Assembly: GCF_900215315.1 (NCBI RefSeq)
Contig: NZ_OBEB01000004.1
Location: 186,001 to 250,000 of the forward strand
Length of the DNA stretch: 64,000 bases
Origin: Arsukibacterium tuosuense
GTDB lineage: Bacteria; Pseudomonadota; Gammaproteobacteria; Enterobacterales; Alteromonadaceae
Direction of reading: 5' to 3'
Positions 52,672 through 61,806 of this stretch are shown in pieces. Positions within the stretch are counted from its first letter, which is position 1. The number at the start of each line of letters is the position of its first letter. The notes under the pieces are model-generated. The model had not been told where the DNA came from, ran no database searches, and saw only the letters and a program-made list of their open reading frames with translations. A program made the translations under genes and the position numbers.

Positions 52672-54675
52672 ATGACCACGCCGCAAAGCATAATTATTTT
52701 AATATTACTGGTGACTATTGGCATGTTCCTCTGGGGCCGCTGGCGCCATGACATGGTGGCGCTGGGTGCGATGCTGGCCTGTGTTTTTACCGGCTTAATT
52801 GAAGCGGAAACCGCATTTAATGGTTTTGGTCATCCCGCCGTCATTACCGTGGCCTGCGTGCTGGTGTTAAGCCGGGCTTTACAAAGCTCCGGCGCGGTAG
52901 ATGTGTTAACCCGCTTAGTACTGCCGGCCAAAGCCGGGCCTACACTCAGTATTGCGGCATTAACAGTGTTAGCGGCGTTATTATCTGGTTTTATGAATAA
53001 TGTCGGTGCGCTGGCGTTATTAATGCCTGTGGCAATACAACTGGCGCACAGGCTAAAACTGGCGCCTGGCCAGGTGTTAATGCCGTTGGCCTTTGCTTCT
53101 ATTCTTGGCGGTACCATGACCCTAATTGGGACGCCACCTAACCTGATTATTTCCGGGATCCGCCGCTCGGAGGGGCTGGAAAGCTTTAAGATGTTTGACT
53201 TCACCGCAGTAGGTGCTGCTATTACCGCAGTGGGCCTGATATTTATTATTTTGCTGGGCTGGCGACTTGTTCCTAAAAGAAAGCAAGCGGGAACTGAAGG
53301 CTTTGAAACCGGTGCATACATTACCGAAGTGCGGATCCCGGATGGTAGCAAGGCTGATGGTATGAAGCTGCGGGAGGTTGAAGCGGTGCTGGATAACGCC
53401 GACGCTCAGGTGGTCGGGTTGGTCCGGAATGATGTGCGGGTAACGGCACCCAGCTCTGGCCGGTATTTACGGGCGCTGGATGTGCTGATTATCGAAGCTG
53501 AAGCCGATGCGCTGACCAAGGTATTGTCTGATCTGGGATTAGAGCTGGCGCATGCCAAAAAGAAAAGTGACGCCAAAGAAGAAAGTGATAGCACAGCAGA
53601 AAATAACGCTAAGGCAGAGGAAGAAGCCGCTAAAGATAGTAGGCAAACAGCAAAAATCGATGAGAATGCTGCCAGAAGTCTCAGCCGGGATGCCGCGGTA
53701 GCTGATTCGAAAGCAGAGCTGGTTAGTGCAAATGCAACCGGGGACAGCAAAGAGGCAGACAGCGATGACGAGTCGGGCAAGCCAGCTGAAAAGCCAGCTG
53801 AAAAAGAGCGTAAATCAGATGAAATAGTGCTGGCTGAACTGGCCGTGTTGCCGTCATCCAGCCTGGTTAACCGGTCTGCCGCCGATATGTTACTTCGCAC
53901 CCGTTACAGCATTAATTTACTGGCTGTGTCACGTCATGGCCGGCGGTCGATGGCAAGGCTGCGCTCAATGCGGTTAAGGGCAGGCGATCTGCTGCTGATG
54001 CAGGGGGCGCCTGACGTACTGCAGGATTTTGCCAATAACACCGGTTGTGTGCCGCTGGCAGAGCGCGAGCTGCGGATCCCGAATAAACGTAATGCCATTA
54101 TGTCTACAGTGATTATGCTGCTGGCAGTCGCGCTGGCTGCCCTGGGAATTTTACCGGCGGCCGTGTCGTTTGCTGCTGGGGTACTGGCGACTATGGCTTT
54201 CCGTACCCTGCCGTGGCGTCTGGTGTATGAATCCGTTGACTGGCCAGTCGTGGTGTTGCTCGCCTCCTTGTTGCCGGTGGCAGGAGCGATGCAAAGCACT
54301 GGCGCTGCCAGTCTGATTGCCAGCGTGTTACTCGATACTCTGGCCCAGGGCAATGCCGTAATTGGCCTGGCAGTGATCCTGATCACTACCCTGATCCTGA
54401 CTGATTTAATGAATAATGCTGCCACAGCTGCAGTAATGGCGCCTATTGCCCTTGGCGCGGCGAATCAGCTGGGCGTCAACCCTGATACCTTTTTAATGGC
54501 CGTCGCCGTCGGTGCATCTTGTGCTTTTCTGACGCCTATTGGTCATCAGAATAATACCCTTATCCTGGGACCTGGCGGTTTCAGGTTTGGCGACTACTGG
54601 CGGATGGGCTTGCCACTGGATGTACTGGTGGTACTGGTAGGCTTGCCGATGCTGTTACTGGTGTGGCCGCTATGA
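52672..54675 (+). CDS. SLC13/DASS-type transporter with two RCK_C domains and a charged insert
   Basis: The protein has the split fold of the divalent anion:Na+ symporter family: an N-terminal membrane half (about 1-200) with NNVGALALLMP and LIGTPPNLIISG, and a C-terminal membrane half (about 470-667) with NNAATAAVMAP and TPIGHQNNTLILGPGG. Between them are two RCK_C (TrkA-C) domains (about 215-290 and 385-460), separated by a low-complexity Lys/Glu/Asp/Ala insert of about 90 residues (296-384). The RCK_C domains probably bind a ligand and gate transport. The substrate is unknown; sulfate or dicarboxylate are typical. The next gene overlaps by four bases and encodes a related protein. Confidence 0.85.
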   Translation: MTTPQSIIILILLVTIGMFLWGRWRHDMVALGAMLACVFTGLIEAETAFNGFGHPAVITVACVLVLSRALQSSGAVDVLTRLVLPAKAGPTLSIAALTVLAALLSGFMNNVGALALLMPVAIQLAHRLKLAPGQVLMPLAFASILGGTMTLIGTPPNLIISGIRRSEGLESFKMFDFTAVGAAITAVGLIFIILLGWRLVPKRKQAGTEGFETGAYITEVRIPDGSKADGMKLREVEAVLDNADAQVVGLVRNDVRVTAPSSGRYLRALDVLIIEAEADALTKVLSDLGLELAHAKKKSDAKEESDSTAENNAKAEEEAAKDSRQTAKIDENAARSLSRDAAVADSKAELVSANATGDSKEADSDDESGKPAEKPAEKERKSDEIVLAELAVLPSSSLVNRSAADMLLRTRYSINLLAVSRHGRRSMARLRSMRLRAGDLLLMQGAPDVLQDFANNTGCVPLAERELRIPNKRNAIMSTVIMLLAVALAALGILPAAVSFAAGVLATMAFRTLPWRLVYESVDWPVVVLLASLLPVAGAMQSTGAASLIASVLLDTLAQGNAVIGLAVILITTLILTDLMNNAATAAVMAPIALGAANQLGVNPDTFLMAVAVGASCAFLTPIGHQNNTLILGPGGFRFGDYWRMGLPLDVLVVLVGLPMLLLVWPL

Positions 54676-57029
54676 CGTTGGAAATCGCTCTGGTGTTACT
54701 GCTGTTAATGGCAGCCCTGGTGTTGTTTATTACCGAATGGCTGCGGATGGACGTAGTAGCCCTGCTGGTATTGTGTACCCTGGCATTATTTGGGCTGGTG
54801 TCTCCTGCTGAGGCAGTAAGTGGCTTCAGTAACCCGGCGGTAATTACGGTTTGGGCCATGTTTATTATGAGTGAGGGTTTAACCCGGGCCGGTATTGCCG
54901 ATAGCATAGGCCGGCGGGTTATCCGCTTGTCGGGCAACAGTGAAACCCAGATGATCATCGTTATTATGCTGGTTGCCGGTTTGTTGTCGGCCTTTATGAG
55001 TAATATTGGCGTTGTGGCCTTATTGCTGCCTGTTACCGTCGAAGCGGCCAGACGCTGTGGTATTCCACCGGCCAAAGTACTGATGCCAATGGCTTTTGGT
55101 GCCATGCTGGGTGGCTTGCTTACCTTAATTGGTACGCCACCGAATTTGCTGGTCAGTATTGCGCTGGAGAAGAATAATCAGCAAGGCTTTCATTTATTCG
55201 ATTTTGCGCTGATTGGCTTACCGGTATTGTTGGCGGGCACCTTATTTGTTGCTTTTATTGGCCGGCATTTTTTGCCCAATACTGATCCCGGCCGCGCCGG
55301 GTTAGCTGGTAGCCGCAATTTGAGTGATCAATATGGCTTACAGGAGCGGATATTTGCTCTGCGTTTACCTAAGCCCTCATTACTGGCCGGTCGTACTCTG
55401 GAAGAGTCAGGGCTGATTAACACCGTCGGCCTGATGGTGATAGCACTGACCCGGGGCAAGGAAACCTTTACCTTGCCATCGCGCCATACAGTATTGAAAG
55501 CCGGTGATATTGTGCTGGCTCAGGGTAAGTTTAACCGCTTTGAACGGCTACGTAGCTGGAACTCACTCACTATCGAGCGCGAAGCGCCAATGCTGCACGA
55601 AAAGTTGCTGGCAGCCAGTGGCCTGGCAGAGCTGGAAGTTGCCGCCGATGGCCCGTTGGCGGACGAAATATTAGAGCATCACCGCTTCCGGGAAAATTAT
55701 CAGCTAAATGTGCTGGCAGTGAAACGGCCGGGCCAGACCTTGCGCACCCGGCTGGCCGATTTATCGCTGGCGGGGGGCGATAAAATTCTGGTGCAGGGCA
55801 GCCGGGCTGCGCTGGAGGCGATGCAAAAGCAGGAAGCATTCAGTGCCGTACAGCTACTCAGCGCAGATGACGTTAAACGGCAATATAAACTGGAAGAGCG
55901 GCTGTTTGTATTAGGTTTGCCGGCAGACAGTCCGCTGGTAGACAGCACCTTTGCTGACAACCGGCTGGGGGATGCCTTTGATTTTCGCTTACTGGGTTTA
56001 TTCCGTCACGGCGAAATTATTCAGCAGTTTCACTCTGACGACAAACTGGAAGCCGGCGACTTACTGTTAATTCAGGGCCGGGAAGAAGATCTGGATATCC
56101 TGCGTGGTTTTAAAGAGCTGGAGCGGCTGGACGATATGTCGCCTTACCTCGACTTGCTGGCTAAAGGTAAGCTGGAACTGGTAGAAGCGACGTTACACCC
56201 CCGCAGTAAATACATCGGCCAGAGTGTCAACGCTCTGCAACTGGATAAGCGCTACAAGGTGGAAGTAGCAGCCATCTGGCGCGAAGGCCGTTCATATCGC
56301 ACAGCACTTGGCAGCATGCTGCTGCAGCCGGGCGACGCTTTGCTGATTGTCGGCCCGCGTTCCCGCCTGGCCCAGCTGACCAATAGTGAACACTTAATTG
56401 TAATGAATCCGGTGCAGGTGAAACCGGTCAATGCCAGTAAAGCGCCGCTGGCCGCTGGTTTAATGGGCCTGATGGTGCTGTTAACTGTGACCGGCGTACT
56501 GCCGATTTACCTGGCGGCAATTCTGGCTGCTACCTTAATGGTAGCGAGTCGCTGCCTGAGTATGGAGCAGGCCTACGCCGCCATCGACTGGCGTTCTATC
56601 TTTCTGATTGCTGGCATGTTGCCGCTGGGGCTGGCCATGCAACATTCCGGTGCTGCGGCCTGGCTGGCAAATGGCGTGCAAGCCGGGTTGGGTCAATACG
56701 GCCCCCTTGCCGTTATGGCGGGGTTATTTCTGGTTACTGCGCTTGGTACCCTGGTAATACCAACAGTAGCGCTGGTGCTGATAATGGCACCTATTGGTTT
56801 AATGTTAAGTAGTGCGCTTGGGGTCAGTGGCCAAAGCGCGATGATGGTGGTCGCTGTTGCCGCCACCAGCCTGGCCAGCCCGGTATCCCATGCTGCCAAT
56901 ACGCTGGTCATGGGCCCGGGCGGCTATCGCTTTGTCGATTACTTAAAAGTCGGCGGACCGCTAAGCTTATTATTATTTGTGATTACCATGCTGCTGCTGC
57001 CAGTATTCTGGCCGCTTACCGGGGGTTAG
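54672..57029 (+). CDS. SLC13/DASS-type transporter with four RCK_C-like domains
   Basis: A second DASS transporter starts on the stop codon of the first (ATGA). The N-terminal membrane half (1-200) has SNIGVVALLLP and LIGTPPNLLVS, and the C-terminal half (about 580-785) has TVALVLIMAP and SPVSHAANTLVMGPGG. The middle of about 370 residues repeats a beta-rich module four times (around 215-300, 315-390, 410-490, 500-575), each ending in a GD-x-LLxxG-type turn such as AGDIVLAQGK, GGDKILVQGS, AGDLLLIQGR and PGDALLIVGP. These match RCK_C domains. The paired genes may form one complex or two related carriers (inference). ATG at 54672 is the start; length 785 aa. Confidence 0.85.
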   Translation: MTLEIALVLLLLMAALVLFITEWLRMDVVALLVLCTLALFGLVSPAEAVSGFSNPAVITVWAMFIMSEGLTRAGIADSIGRRVIRLSGNSETQMIIVIMLVAGLLSAFMSNIGVVALLLPVTVEAARRCGIPPAKVLMPMAFGAMLGGLLTLIGTPPNLLVSIALEKNNQQGFHLFDFALIGLPVLLAGTLFVAFIGRHFLPNTDPGRAGLAGSRNLSDQYGLQERIFALRLPKPSLLAGRTLEESGLINTVGLMVIALTRGKETFTLPSRHTVLKAGDIVLAQGKFNRFERLRSWNSLTIEREAPMLHEKLLAASGLAELEVAADGPLADEILEHHRFRENYQLNVLAVKRPGQTLRTRLADLSLAGGDKILVQGSRAALEAMQKQEAFSAVQLLSADDVKRQYKLEERLFVLGLPADSPLVDSTFADNRLGDAFDFRLLGLFRHGEIIQQFHSDDKLEAGDLLLIQGREEDLDILRGFKELERLDDMSPYLDLLAKGKLELVEATLHPRSKYIGQSVNALQLDKRYKVEVAAIWREGRSYRTALGSMLLQPGDALLIVGPRSRLAQLTNSEHLIVMNPVQVKPVNASKAPLAAGLMGLMVLLTVTGVLPIYLAAILAATLMVASRCLSMEQAYAAIDWRSIFLIAGMLPLGLAMQHSGAAAWLANGVQAGLGQYGPLAVMAGLFLVTALGTLVIPTVALVLIMAPIGLMLSSALGVSGQSAMMVVAVAATSLASPVSHAANTLVMGPGGYRFVDYLKVGGPLSLLLFVITMLLLPVFWPLTGG

Positions 57030-57039
57030 TGCCAGCACC

Positions 57040-57564
57040 TTACAACATGCTTTTTAGCACATCGTCTTTTCGAATAAAATGATGGTACAGGGCGGCGCCA
57101 ATATGCAGTGCTATCAGGCTAATCAGCGCAACGGCCATCCAGCCATGTAATTCTCGAAACAGTGCGTAATAATGAATATCAACCTGCAGCGCAGCCGGTA
57201 AGCGGAACCAGCCAAAAATATCGATCGGCCGGCCAGCATAATACTGCATCAGGTAGCCGGACAGTGGCATCGCAAATAATAGGAAGTACAGCATCCAGTG
57301 TGACGCTCTGGCCACTGTTTTTTGCCAGTGGGGCAATTCATGCGGTAACGCGGGCAGCTTATGCCGCAGACGGTTTATCAGCCTTGCCATTACCAGTAAA
57401 ATAGCCACAACCCCAAATGCTTTATGGATGTTTAACAGAGTTAACTGCCAGGGCTGCAGTGAAGTTACCATCAGTAGGCCTGCGGCCACCATAGATAACA
57501 CTAACGCTGCCATCCCCCAGTGAAACAAACGCATAGACAGTGAAAAGCGATCTGAGTTACTCAT
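57040..57564 (-). CDS. Cytochrome b561 family protein, 174 aa
   Basis: Cytochrome b561 is a dihaem membrane protein that transfers electrons between quinol or another donor and a periplasmic partner. Four helices are visible, with His residues in MRLFHW, LLNIHKAFG, ARASHWMLYFLLFAMPLSGY and LHGWMAVALISLIALHIGAALYHH for haem ligation. The sequence is of the bacterial CybB type. It lies downstream of the catalase-like gene with an eight-base overlap, so it may supply electrons to it (inference). Confidence 0.92.
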   Translation of the reverse strand: MSNSDRFSLSMRLFHWGMAALVLSMVAAGLLMVTSLQPWQLTLLNIHKAFGVVAILLVMARLINRLRHKLPALPHELPHWQKTVARASHWMLYFLLFAMPLSGYLMQYYAGRPIDIFGWFRLPAALQVDIHYYALFRELHGWMAVALISLIALHIGAALYHHFIRKDDVLKSML

Positions 57565-58537
57565 TATTGCTGCCCTCTAACGCACCTTGTAATTGTTCTT
57601 TTGCCCGGCGCCGGTATGACTCTGCATAGGCTGCAGAGCGGGCTCGTAAAATCGGATCCCGGGTTGCGGCAATGCCGCTGGGTAACACCAGTGGGTCGAA
57701 GTTAATGGCATGGCAGTCACCTTCCAGCTGAGGGGTTGTGCCGGTAACAACCAGCTGGCCTGCCGTTATTTGCTGGCGGCTATCAGGCCATGCTTTGGTT
57801 GGATTCGTTTCATCATCGGCGGCATCTGCCAGGGTAAACACCCAGTCAAACACCACCTTTCCGGCTGCTACTCTGGCGGCTATTTCCTGCTGTAGCGCAT
57901 CGGCTTCATCTGACGCATTGGCCGCAACAGCAACCGTGGGCTGCATCGCCCAGCGCACCGCTTGTTGCTTGCCGTCAGCGTTGATTAAATAAAACGCATT
58001 AATGCTGTGATAGGTTTCAGCAGCAAAACTGCCGGATGGCTGATACTGAGCTGCCCAGGCCCGGAACTCATCACTTTCAGGATGGTCAGCAAAAAATTGT
58101 TTTATTGCTGCCGGGCCAGCCTGAATAGCCTGTATTTGCTGGTAAAAAGTGTGTGGATCGGCCACTGCCATTACCGGTGGCGTATTCATGGCTAAGCGCC
58201 ATTGCTCGGTGCGGCTGCTGGCAAAACTCAGCGCCATACTGCGAACCGGCGCTTTCAGATCGGGTGCAGTCGGGTTATTACCGGCAATAGATAACCGGCC
58301 AATAAAAGCTGTGCTGCCGGCTTTAAAAAGGCTGGCTTGCGAATAGTCTGCCAACTGACCGTTGGCCTGAAACTCACCGCTGATGCAGATACCCTTAGCA
58401 TGGGCGCGCCGAAAGCCTGGAAAAGCGCTGTCGCCCTGTTGCAAATTGACAAACTGCTGCGCTGAGACCTTGGGTGGGGCGTCGGCACCAAAGCTAACTG
58501 CGGGGGCCAGCAATAGCGCCAGATATAATGCTCTCAT
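57557..58537 (-). CDS. Periplasmic catalase-related peroxidase (SrpA type)
   Basis: The protein is shorter than normal catalases (326 aa against about 480-700) and has a signal peptide (about 1-18, ending SFGA), so it acts in the periplasm. The distal His is in RRAHAKGICISGEF, and the proximal haem Tyr is expected in ILRARSAAYAESYRRR near the C-terminus. Such short catalases act mostly as peroxidases. The next gene is a cytochrome b561 with an overlapping start, which could feed electrons from the quinone pool (inference). A good -10 (TATAAT on the minus strand, 58575-58580) lies upstream. No regulator is adjacent. Confidence 0.9.
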   Translation of the reverse strand: MRALYLALLLAPAVSFGADAPPKVSAQQFVNLQQGDSAFPGFRRAHAKGICISGEFQANGQLADYSQASLFKAGSTAFIGRLSIAGNNPTAPDLKAPVRSMALSFASSRTEQWRLAMNTPPVMAVADPHTFYQQIQAIQAGPAAIKQFFADHPESDEFRAWAAQYQPSGSFAAETYHSINAFYLINADGKQQAVRWAMQPTVAVAANASDEADALQQEIAARVAAGKVVFDWVFTLADAADDETNPTKAWPDSRQQITAGQLVVTGTTPQLEGDCHAINFDPLVLPSGIAATRDPILRARSAAYAESYRRRAKEQLQGALEGSNNE

Positions 58538-58730
58538 ATTAAAATACTCATTGCCTGATTTATCCTTTACTAAAATTATATGCGTTTTAGCTGCATACGG
58601 TTCAAAGACCGGGAAATTGATTAATATCTTTCAGTATTGTCGACAAACATGCTGCTAGAAACATCGTAACGATGGGCAAGCTTACTTCAGACTAAGTGGT
58701 TATTAAGATTTTTAGTATTCTTAAACGCGG

Positions 58731-59573
58731 CTACCATAAACCCAGCTGTGCCTGCTGCTCGCCTGGCCATGGCGCCAACACCGAGTGCGGCTGCTGTAAA
58801 TCGGCTGCAAACTGGCGGCACAGCTGGGGGGCCAGGGTGTTATCCGGTGTGTGGAAGAAACAGTAAGGGCTTTTCCCCTCACGCAGCCAGCTATTAATTT
58901 TCGCCAGCCAGGGGGTATAGAATTGCCGGTTGAGCTCCATATCATCGGTGCCGATAAAGCGCAGCATCGGCCGGTCACTCAGACAAATAGCATGCACCGG
59001 TAAGCGCGGCTTCTTCGCCTGCGCATCCAATAGCGCCGGGCTGCTGGCTGCCACTGAAAACAACGCTCTGCTGTCCAGCACCACCCGTTCGGCGCCGTAT
59101 TGCTGCAACAGACGGTTTAAGGTCAGCTCGTGCTCTGCTTTATCAAAAAACGCCGGATGGCGTACCTCTACTGCCAATGGTATTTTGCTACTTAATAGCT
59201 CAAGCACAGAGGTTAATTGCCCCAGCAACGCCGGGCCCGCTGTTGCTGGCAACTGCAAGTGGATTAAACCAATAAAAGGGTGGGCCGGGGCAAAGTGCTG
59301 CCACCATGCTAACAGGGCGTTGTGGTCGAGCTCCGTTAACTGATGGCTAAAGCGACGGGGTACTTTAAATACAAAGCGGAAATGCTCTGGTAACTGGGTG
59401 GTCCAGCGGACTAACTGGCTTTCTGACGGGTCAGCATAAAAGCTGGTATTGCCTTCCACGCTATTAAAGTACTGGCTGTAGCCCGCCAGAAACTCATTGT
59501 TGCTCAGATTGTCGGCGAATAAGCTGCCTTTCCAGCGGCCGTTAGCCCACATCGGACAACCAACATACAGCAA
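58731..59573 (-). CDS. DUF72 family protein (YecE-like)
   Basis: DUF72 proteins adopt a TIM-barrel fold of unknown function. The N-terminal LYVGCPMWANGRWKG and the later FNSVEGNTSFYADPSESQLVRW and FRFVFKVPRRFSH match YecE. The TTG at 59573 is preferred because it gives this beginning, four bases after the panC stop; a TTG at 59597 would overlap panC. The length is about 280 aa. It is probably the last gene of the pan operon on the minus strand. Confidence 0.85.
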   Translation of the reverse strand: MLYVGCPMWANGRWKGSLFADNLSNNEFLAGYSQYFNSVEGNTSFYADPSESQLVRWTTQLPEHFRFVFKVPRRFSHQLTELDHNALLAWWQHFAPAHPFIGLIHLQLPATAGPALLGQLTSVLELLSSKIPLAVEVRHPAFFDKAEHELTLNRLLQQYGAERVVLDSRALFSVAASSPALLDAQAKKPRLPVHAICLSDRPMLRFIGTDDMELNRQFYTPWLAKINSWLREGKSPYCFFHTPDNTLAPQLCRQFAADLQQPHSVLAPWPGEQQAQLGLW

Positions 59574-59577
59574 AGGG

Positions 59578-60420
59578 TTACAGTTCCAGGTTATCAATCA
59601 GCCGGGTGGTGCCCAGTTTGGCTGCGGCCAGAACGACTTTTTGCTCGGTGGCATCAATTGCCAGCGCCAGACTGTGCTGATTGCTGATATTAACGTAATC
59701 CGGCACAAAACCTGCTGCACTGAGCTCTGCTTTCGCCTGCTGCTCCAGCGCCCGGTAATCATGCTTACCTGCAGCGATGGCTGCTTTAACCTGTTGCAAT
59801 ATCTGATACAGCGCCGGGGCTTTGGCCCGCTCTGCCGGCGTTAAATAGCCGTTGCGGGAGCTCAGTGCCAGGCCATCGCTTGCGCGCTCAGTAGCCACGC
59901 CAATAACTTCAATCGGCAAGGATAAATCGATCACCATCTGGCGGATAATCGCCAGTTGCTGAAAATCTTTTTTACCGAAACAGGCAATATCGGGCTGCAC
60001 CAGATTAAACAGCTTGCAAACGATAGTCGACACACCACGAAAATGGCCAGGGCGGTTAGCGCCGCAGTGCAAGTCGCCCAGTTGCGGCACTTCAACAAAA
60101 GTTTGGACCTCGAGCCCGCGCGGGTACATCAGTTGCGGGGTTGGGGTAAAAATCGCATCAGCAGCGTGTTGGGTTAAACCGGCAACATCAGCATCCAGGG
60201 TACGCGGATAATTAGCCAAATCTTCATTCTGGCCAAACTGCATTGGGTTGACGAAGATGCTGACAATTACTCTGTCAGCATGGCTTTTCGCGACTTCCAC
60301 TAACTGCAAATGACCCTGATGGAGGTTACCCATGGTAGGTACAAAGGCGATTTTATCACCGGCGCGACGCCAGCTGGCAATCTGCGCCCGCAGCTCTTCA
60401 ATAGTGCTAAGAATAATCAT
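59578..60420 (-). CDS. panC: Pantothenate synthetase (pantoate--beta-alanine ligase)
   Basis: PanC joins pantoate and beta-alanine via pantoyl adenylate. The HxGH-type nucleotide-binding motif is PTMGNLHQGHL, and the second motif KDFQQLAIIRQM with SSRNGYL confirms the family. At 280 residues it is standard. panB ends exactly one base before its start, giving tight coupling. The beta-alanine probably comes from PanP (44688). Confidence 0.97.
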   Translation of the reverse strand: MIILSTIEELRAQIASWRRAGDKIAFVPTMGNLHQGHLQLVEVAKSHADRVIVSIFVNPMQFGQNEDLANYPRTLDADVAGLTQHAADAIFTPTPQLMYPRGLEVQTFVEVPQLGDLHCGANRPGHFRGVSTIVCKLFNLVQPDIACFGKKDFQQLAIIRQMVIDLSLPIEVIGVATERASDGLALSSRNGYLTPAERAKAPALYQILQQVKAAIAAGKHDYRALEQQAKAELSAAGFVPDYVNISNQHSLALAIDATEQKVVLAAAKLGTTRLIDNLEL

Positions 60421-61215
60421 TTAGTTAAAACTATGCTCTTCGCCCGGGAATACCTGGCTTTTTACTTCATTGACATAGGCGGCAATGGCACTTCTGATCT
60501 CGCCGGTTTGTGCCAGATAGTTTTTCGAGAATTTTGGAATGTAGCCGCTGCTGATGCCCAGTAAATCGTGCATAACCAGGACCTGGCCGTCGGTAACGTT
60601 GCCCGCACCAATACCAATAACCGGAATGCTCAGTGCGTCGGTAATTCTTTTAGCCAGTGGCGTTGGAATACATTCCAGCACCAGCAACTGGGCGCCGGCA
60701 TCCTGCAGTGCTTTAGCCTGAGCCAGCATAGCATCAGCCGCAGCATCGGTTTTACCCTGTACTTTGTAGCCACCAAAAATATGCACCGATTGCGGTGTTA
60801 GCCCGAGATGACCGCAAACCGGTACGCCGCGTTCGGTCAGCGCTTTAATAGTAGGCAGTAAAAAATCACCACCTTCCAGTTTCACCATGTTGGCGCCGGC
60901 CTGCATTAATGGCGTCACGCTCTGCATCGCCTGCTCGGGCGTGGCGTAGCTCATAAAGGGCAAGTCGGCAATCACGAAGGCGTCAGGCGCACCGGCCCGC
61001 ACGCTTTTAGTATGGTAAGCAATATCGGCGATGGTAACCGGCAGCGTGTCGCTATGGCCCTGCAGCACCATGCCCAGCGAGTCGCCAATTAACAACACAT
61101 CGACGCCTTGCTCGGCAAACAATTTGGCGAAGCTGGCGTCATACGCTGTCAGCATGCTGATTTTATCAGCCTGCTGCTTCATTTTTTGCAGTACCGCTGT
61201 GGTGATCTTAGCCAT
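60421..61215 (-). CDS. panB: 3-methyl-2-oxobutanoate hydroxymethyltransferase
   Basis: PanB makes ketopantoate from ketoisovalerate and methylene-tetrahydrofolate. The TIM-barrel protein has the conserved [19 protein letters not shown] and [18 protein letters not shown] start. The central VKLEGG and [10 protein letters not shown] and the Mg-binding aspartates are also present. The length of 264 aa matches E. coli. It is upstream of panC, as usual. Confidence 0.97.
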   Translation of the reverse strand: MAKITTAVLQKMKQQADKISMLTAYDASFAKLFAEQGVDVLLIGDSLGMVLQGHSDTLPVTIADIAYHTKSVRAGAPDAFVIADLPFMSYATPEQAMQSVTPLMQAGANMVKLEGGDFLLPTIKALTERGVPVCGHLGLTPQSVHIFGGYKVQGKTDAAADAMLAQAKALQDAGAQLLVLECIPTPLAKRITDALSIPVIGIGAGNVTDGQVLVMHDLLGISSGYIPKFSKNYLAQTGEIRSAIAAYVNEVKSQVFPGEEHSFN

Positions 61216-61278
61216 AGGTTCTCATCCGACCATTAATTCCGGGTGCGCAAGATCGCACAAAGTTCCGCCAGCTGCAAG

Positions 61279-61806
61279 TTACCAGCTGCACGTTTCGCCA
61301 AGTTTCTGCAGGCCATTTAACGGCACTTTGCTCAGCAATGCCTGTAGCGGTGTGCCACAAGGCAGAGTTAACTGTGGCGCAATTTCGGCCAGCGGATACA
61401 GCACAAACTCGCGCTGAGCCAAACCGTAATGTGGCACCGTTAAACGCTCTGAGGCAATAGTGTGGCTGGCATACAGCAAAATATCCAGATCTAACGACCG
61501 TGGCCCCCAGCGCTCGGCTTTACGCTGCCGACCTTGTTGCTGCTCAATTTGCTGCAAGGCATCCAGCAGTGCCAGTGGAGTAAGCCCAGTGCTGATTTTG
61601 GCCACAGCATTCACGTAGTCGGGCTGGTCCTGCGGGCCCATTGGTTTGGAACCATACAGGCTTGATACTGCTACCAGCTTGCTTTGCGGCAGCTGGCGTA
61701 GCGCCGCTACCGCGTTTTGTATCTGCGCGACCGGGTTGGCTAAATTAGCACCTAAACCCAGAAAAACATCCTGCTCAGCAGGCTGTTTGAGTTGCTGCTC
61801 AGGCAT
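61279..61806 (-). CDS. folK: 2-amino-4-hydroxy-6-hydroxymethyldihydropteridine diphosphokinase
   Basis: FolK transfers pyrophosphate from ATP to the pterin in folate synthesis. The segment VFLGLGANLANPVAQI, the catalytic GPRSLDLDILLY with Mg-binding aspartates, and VPHYGLAQREFVLYPLAEIAP are typical. ATG at 61806 overlaps the pcnB stop by eight bases and gives 175 residues; an ATG at 61863 would add 19 Ser/Thr/Val-rich residues inside pcnB. The order pcnB-folK-panB-panC is the E. coli order. Confidence 0.94.
   Translation of the reverse strand: MPEQQLKQPAEQDVFLGLGANLANPVAQIQNAVAALRQLPQSKLVAVSSLYGSKPMGPQDQPDYVNAVAKISTGLTPLALLDALQQIEQQQGRQRKAERWGPRSLDLDILLYASHTIASERLTVPHYGLAQREFVLYPLAEIAPQLTLPCGTPLQALLSKVPLNGLQKLGETCSW

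Noticed and set aside
53406-53900. Long minus-strand frame (164 residues, Ser/Ala-rich) opposite the charged insert of the first SLC13 gene
   Set aside because: It lies wholly within a well-supported gene on the other strand, and its composition only mirrors the Glu/Lys-rich insert.
54581-55105. Minus-strand frame of 174 residues across the junction of the two SLC13 genes
   Set aside because: It is antisense to conserved transmembrane coding sequence, has no ribosome binding site and resembles no protein; a compositional shadow.
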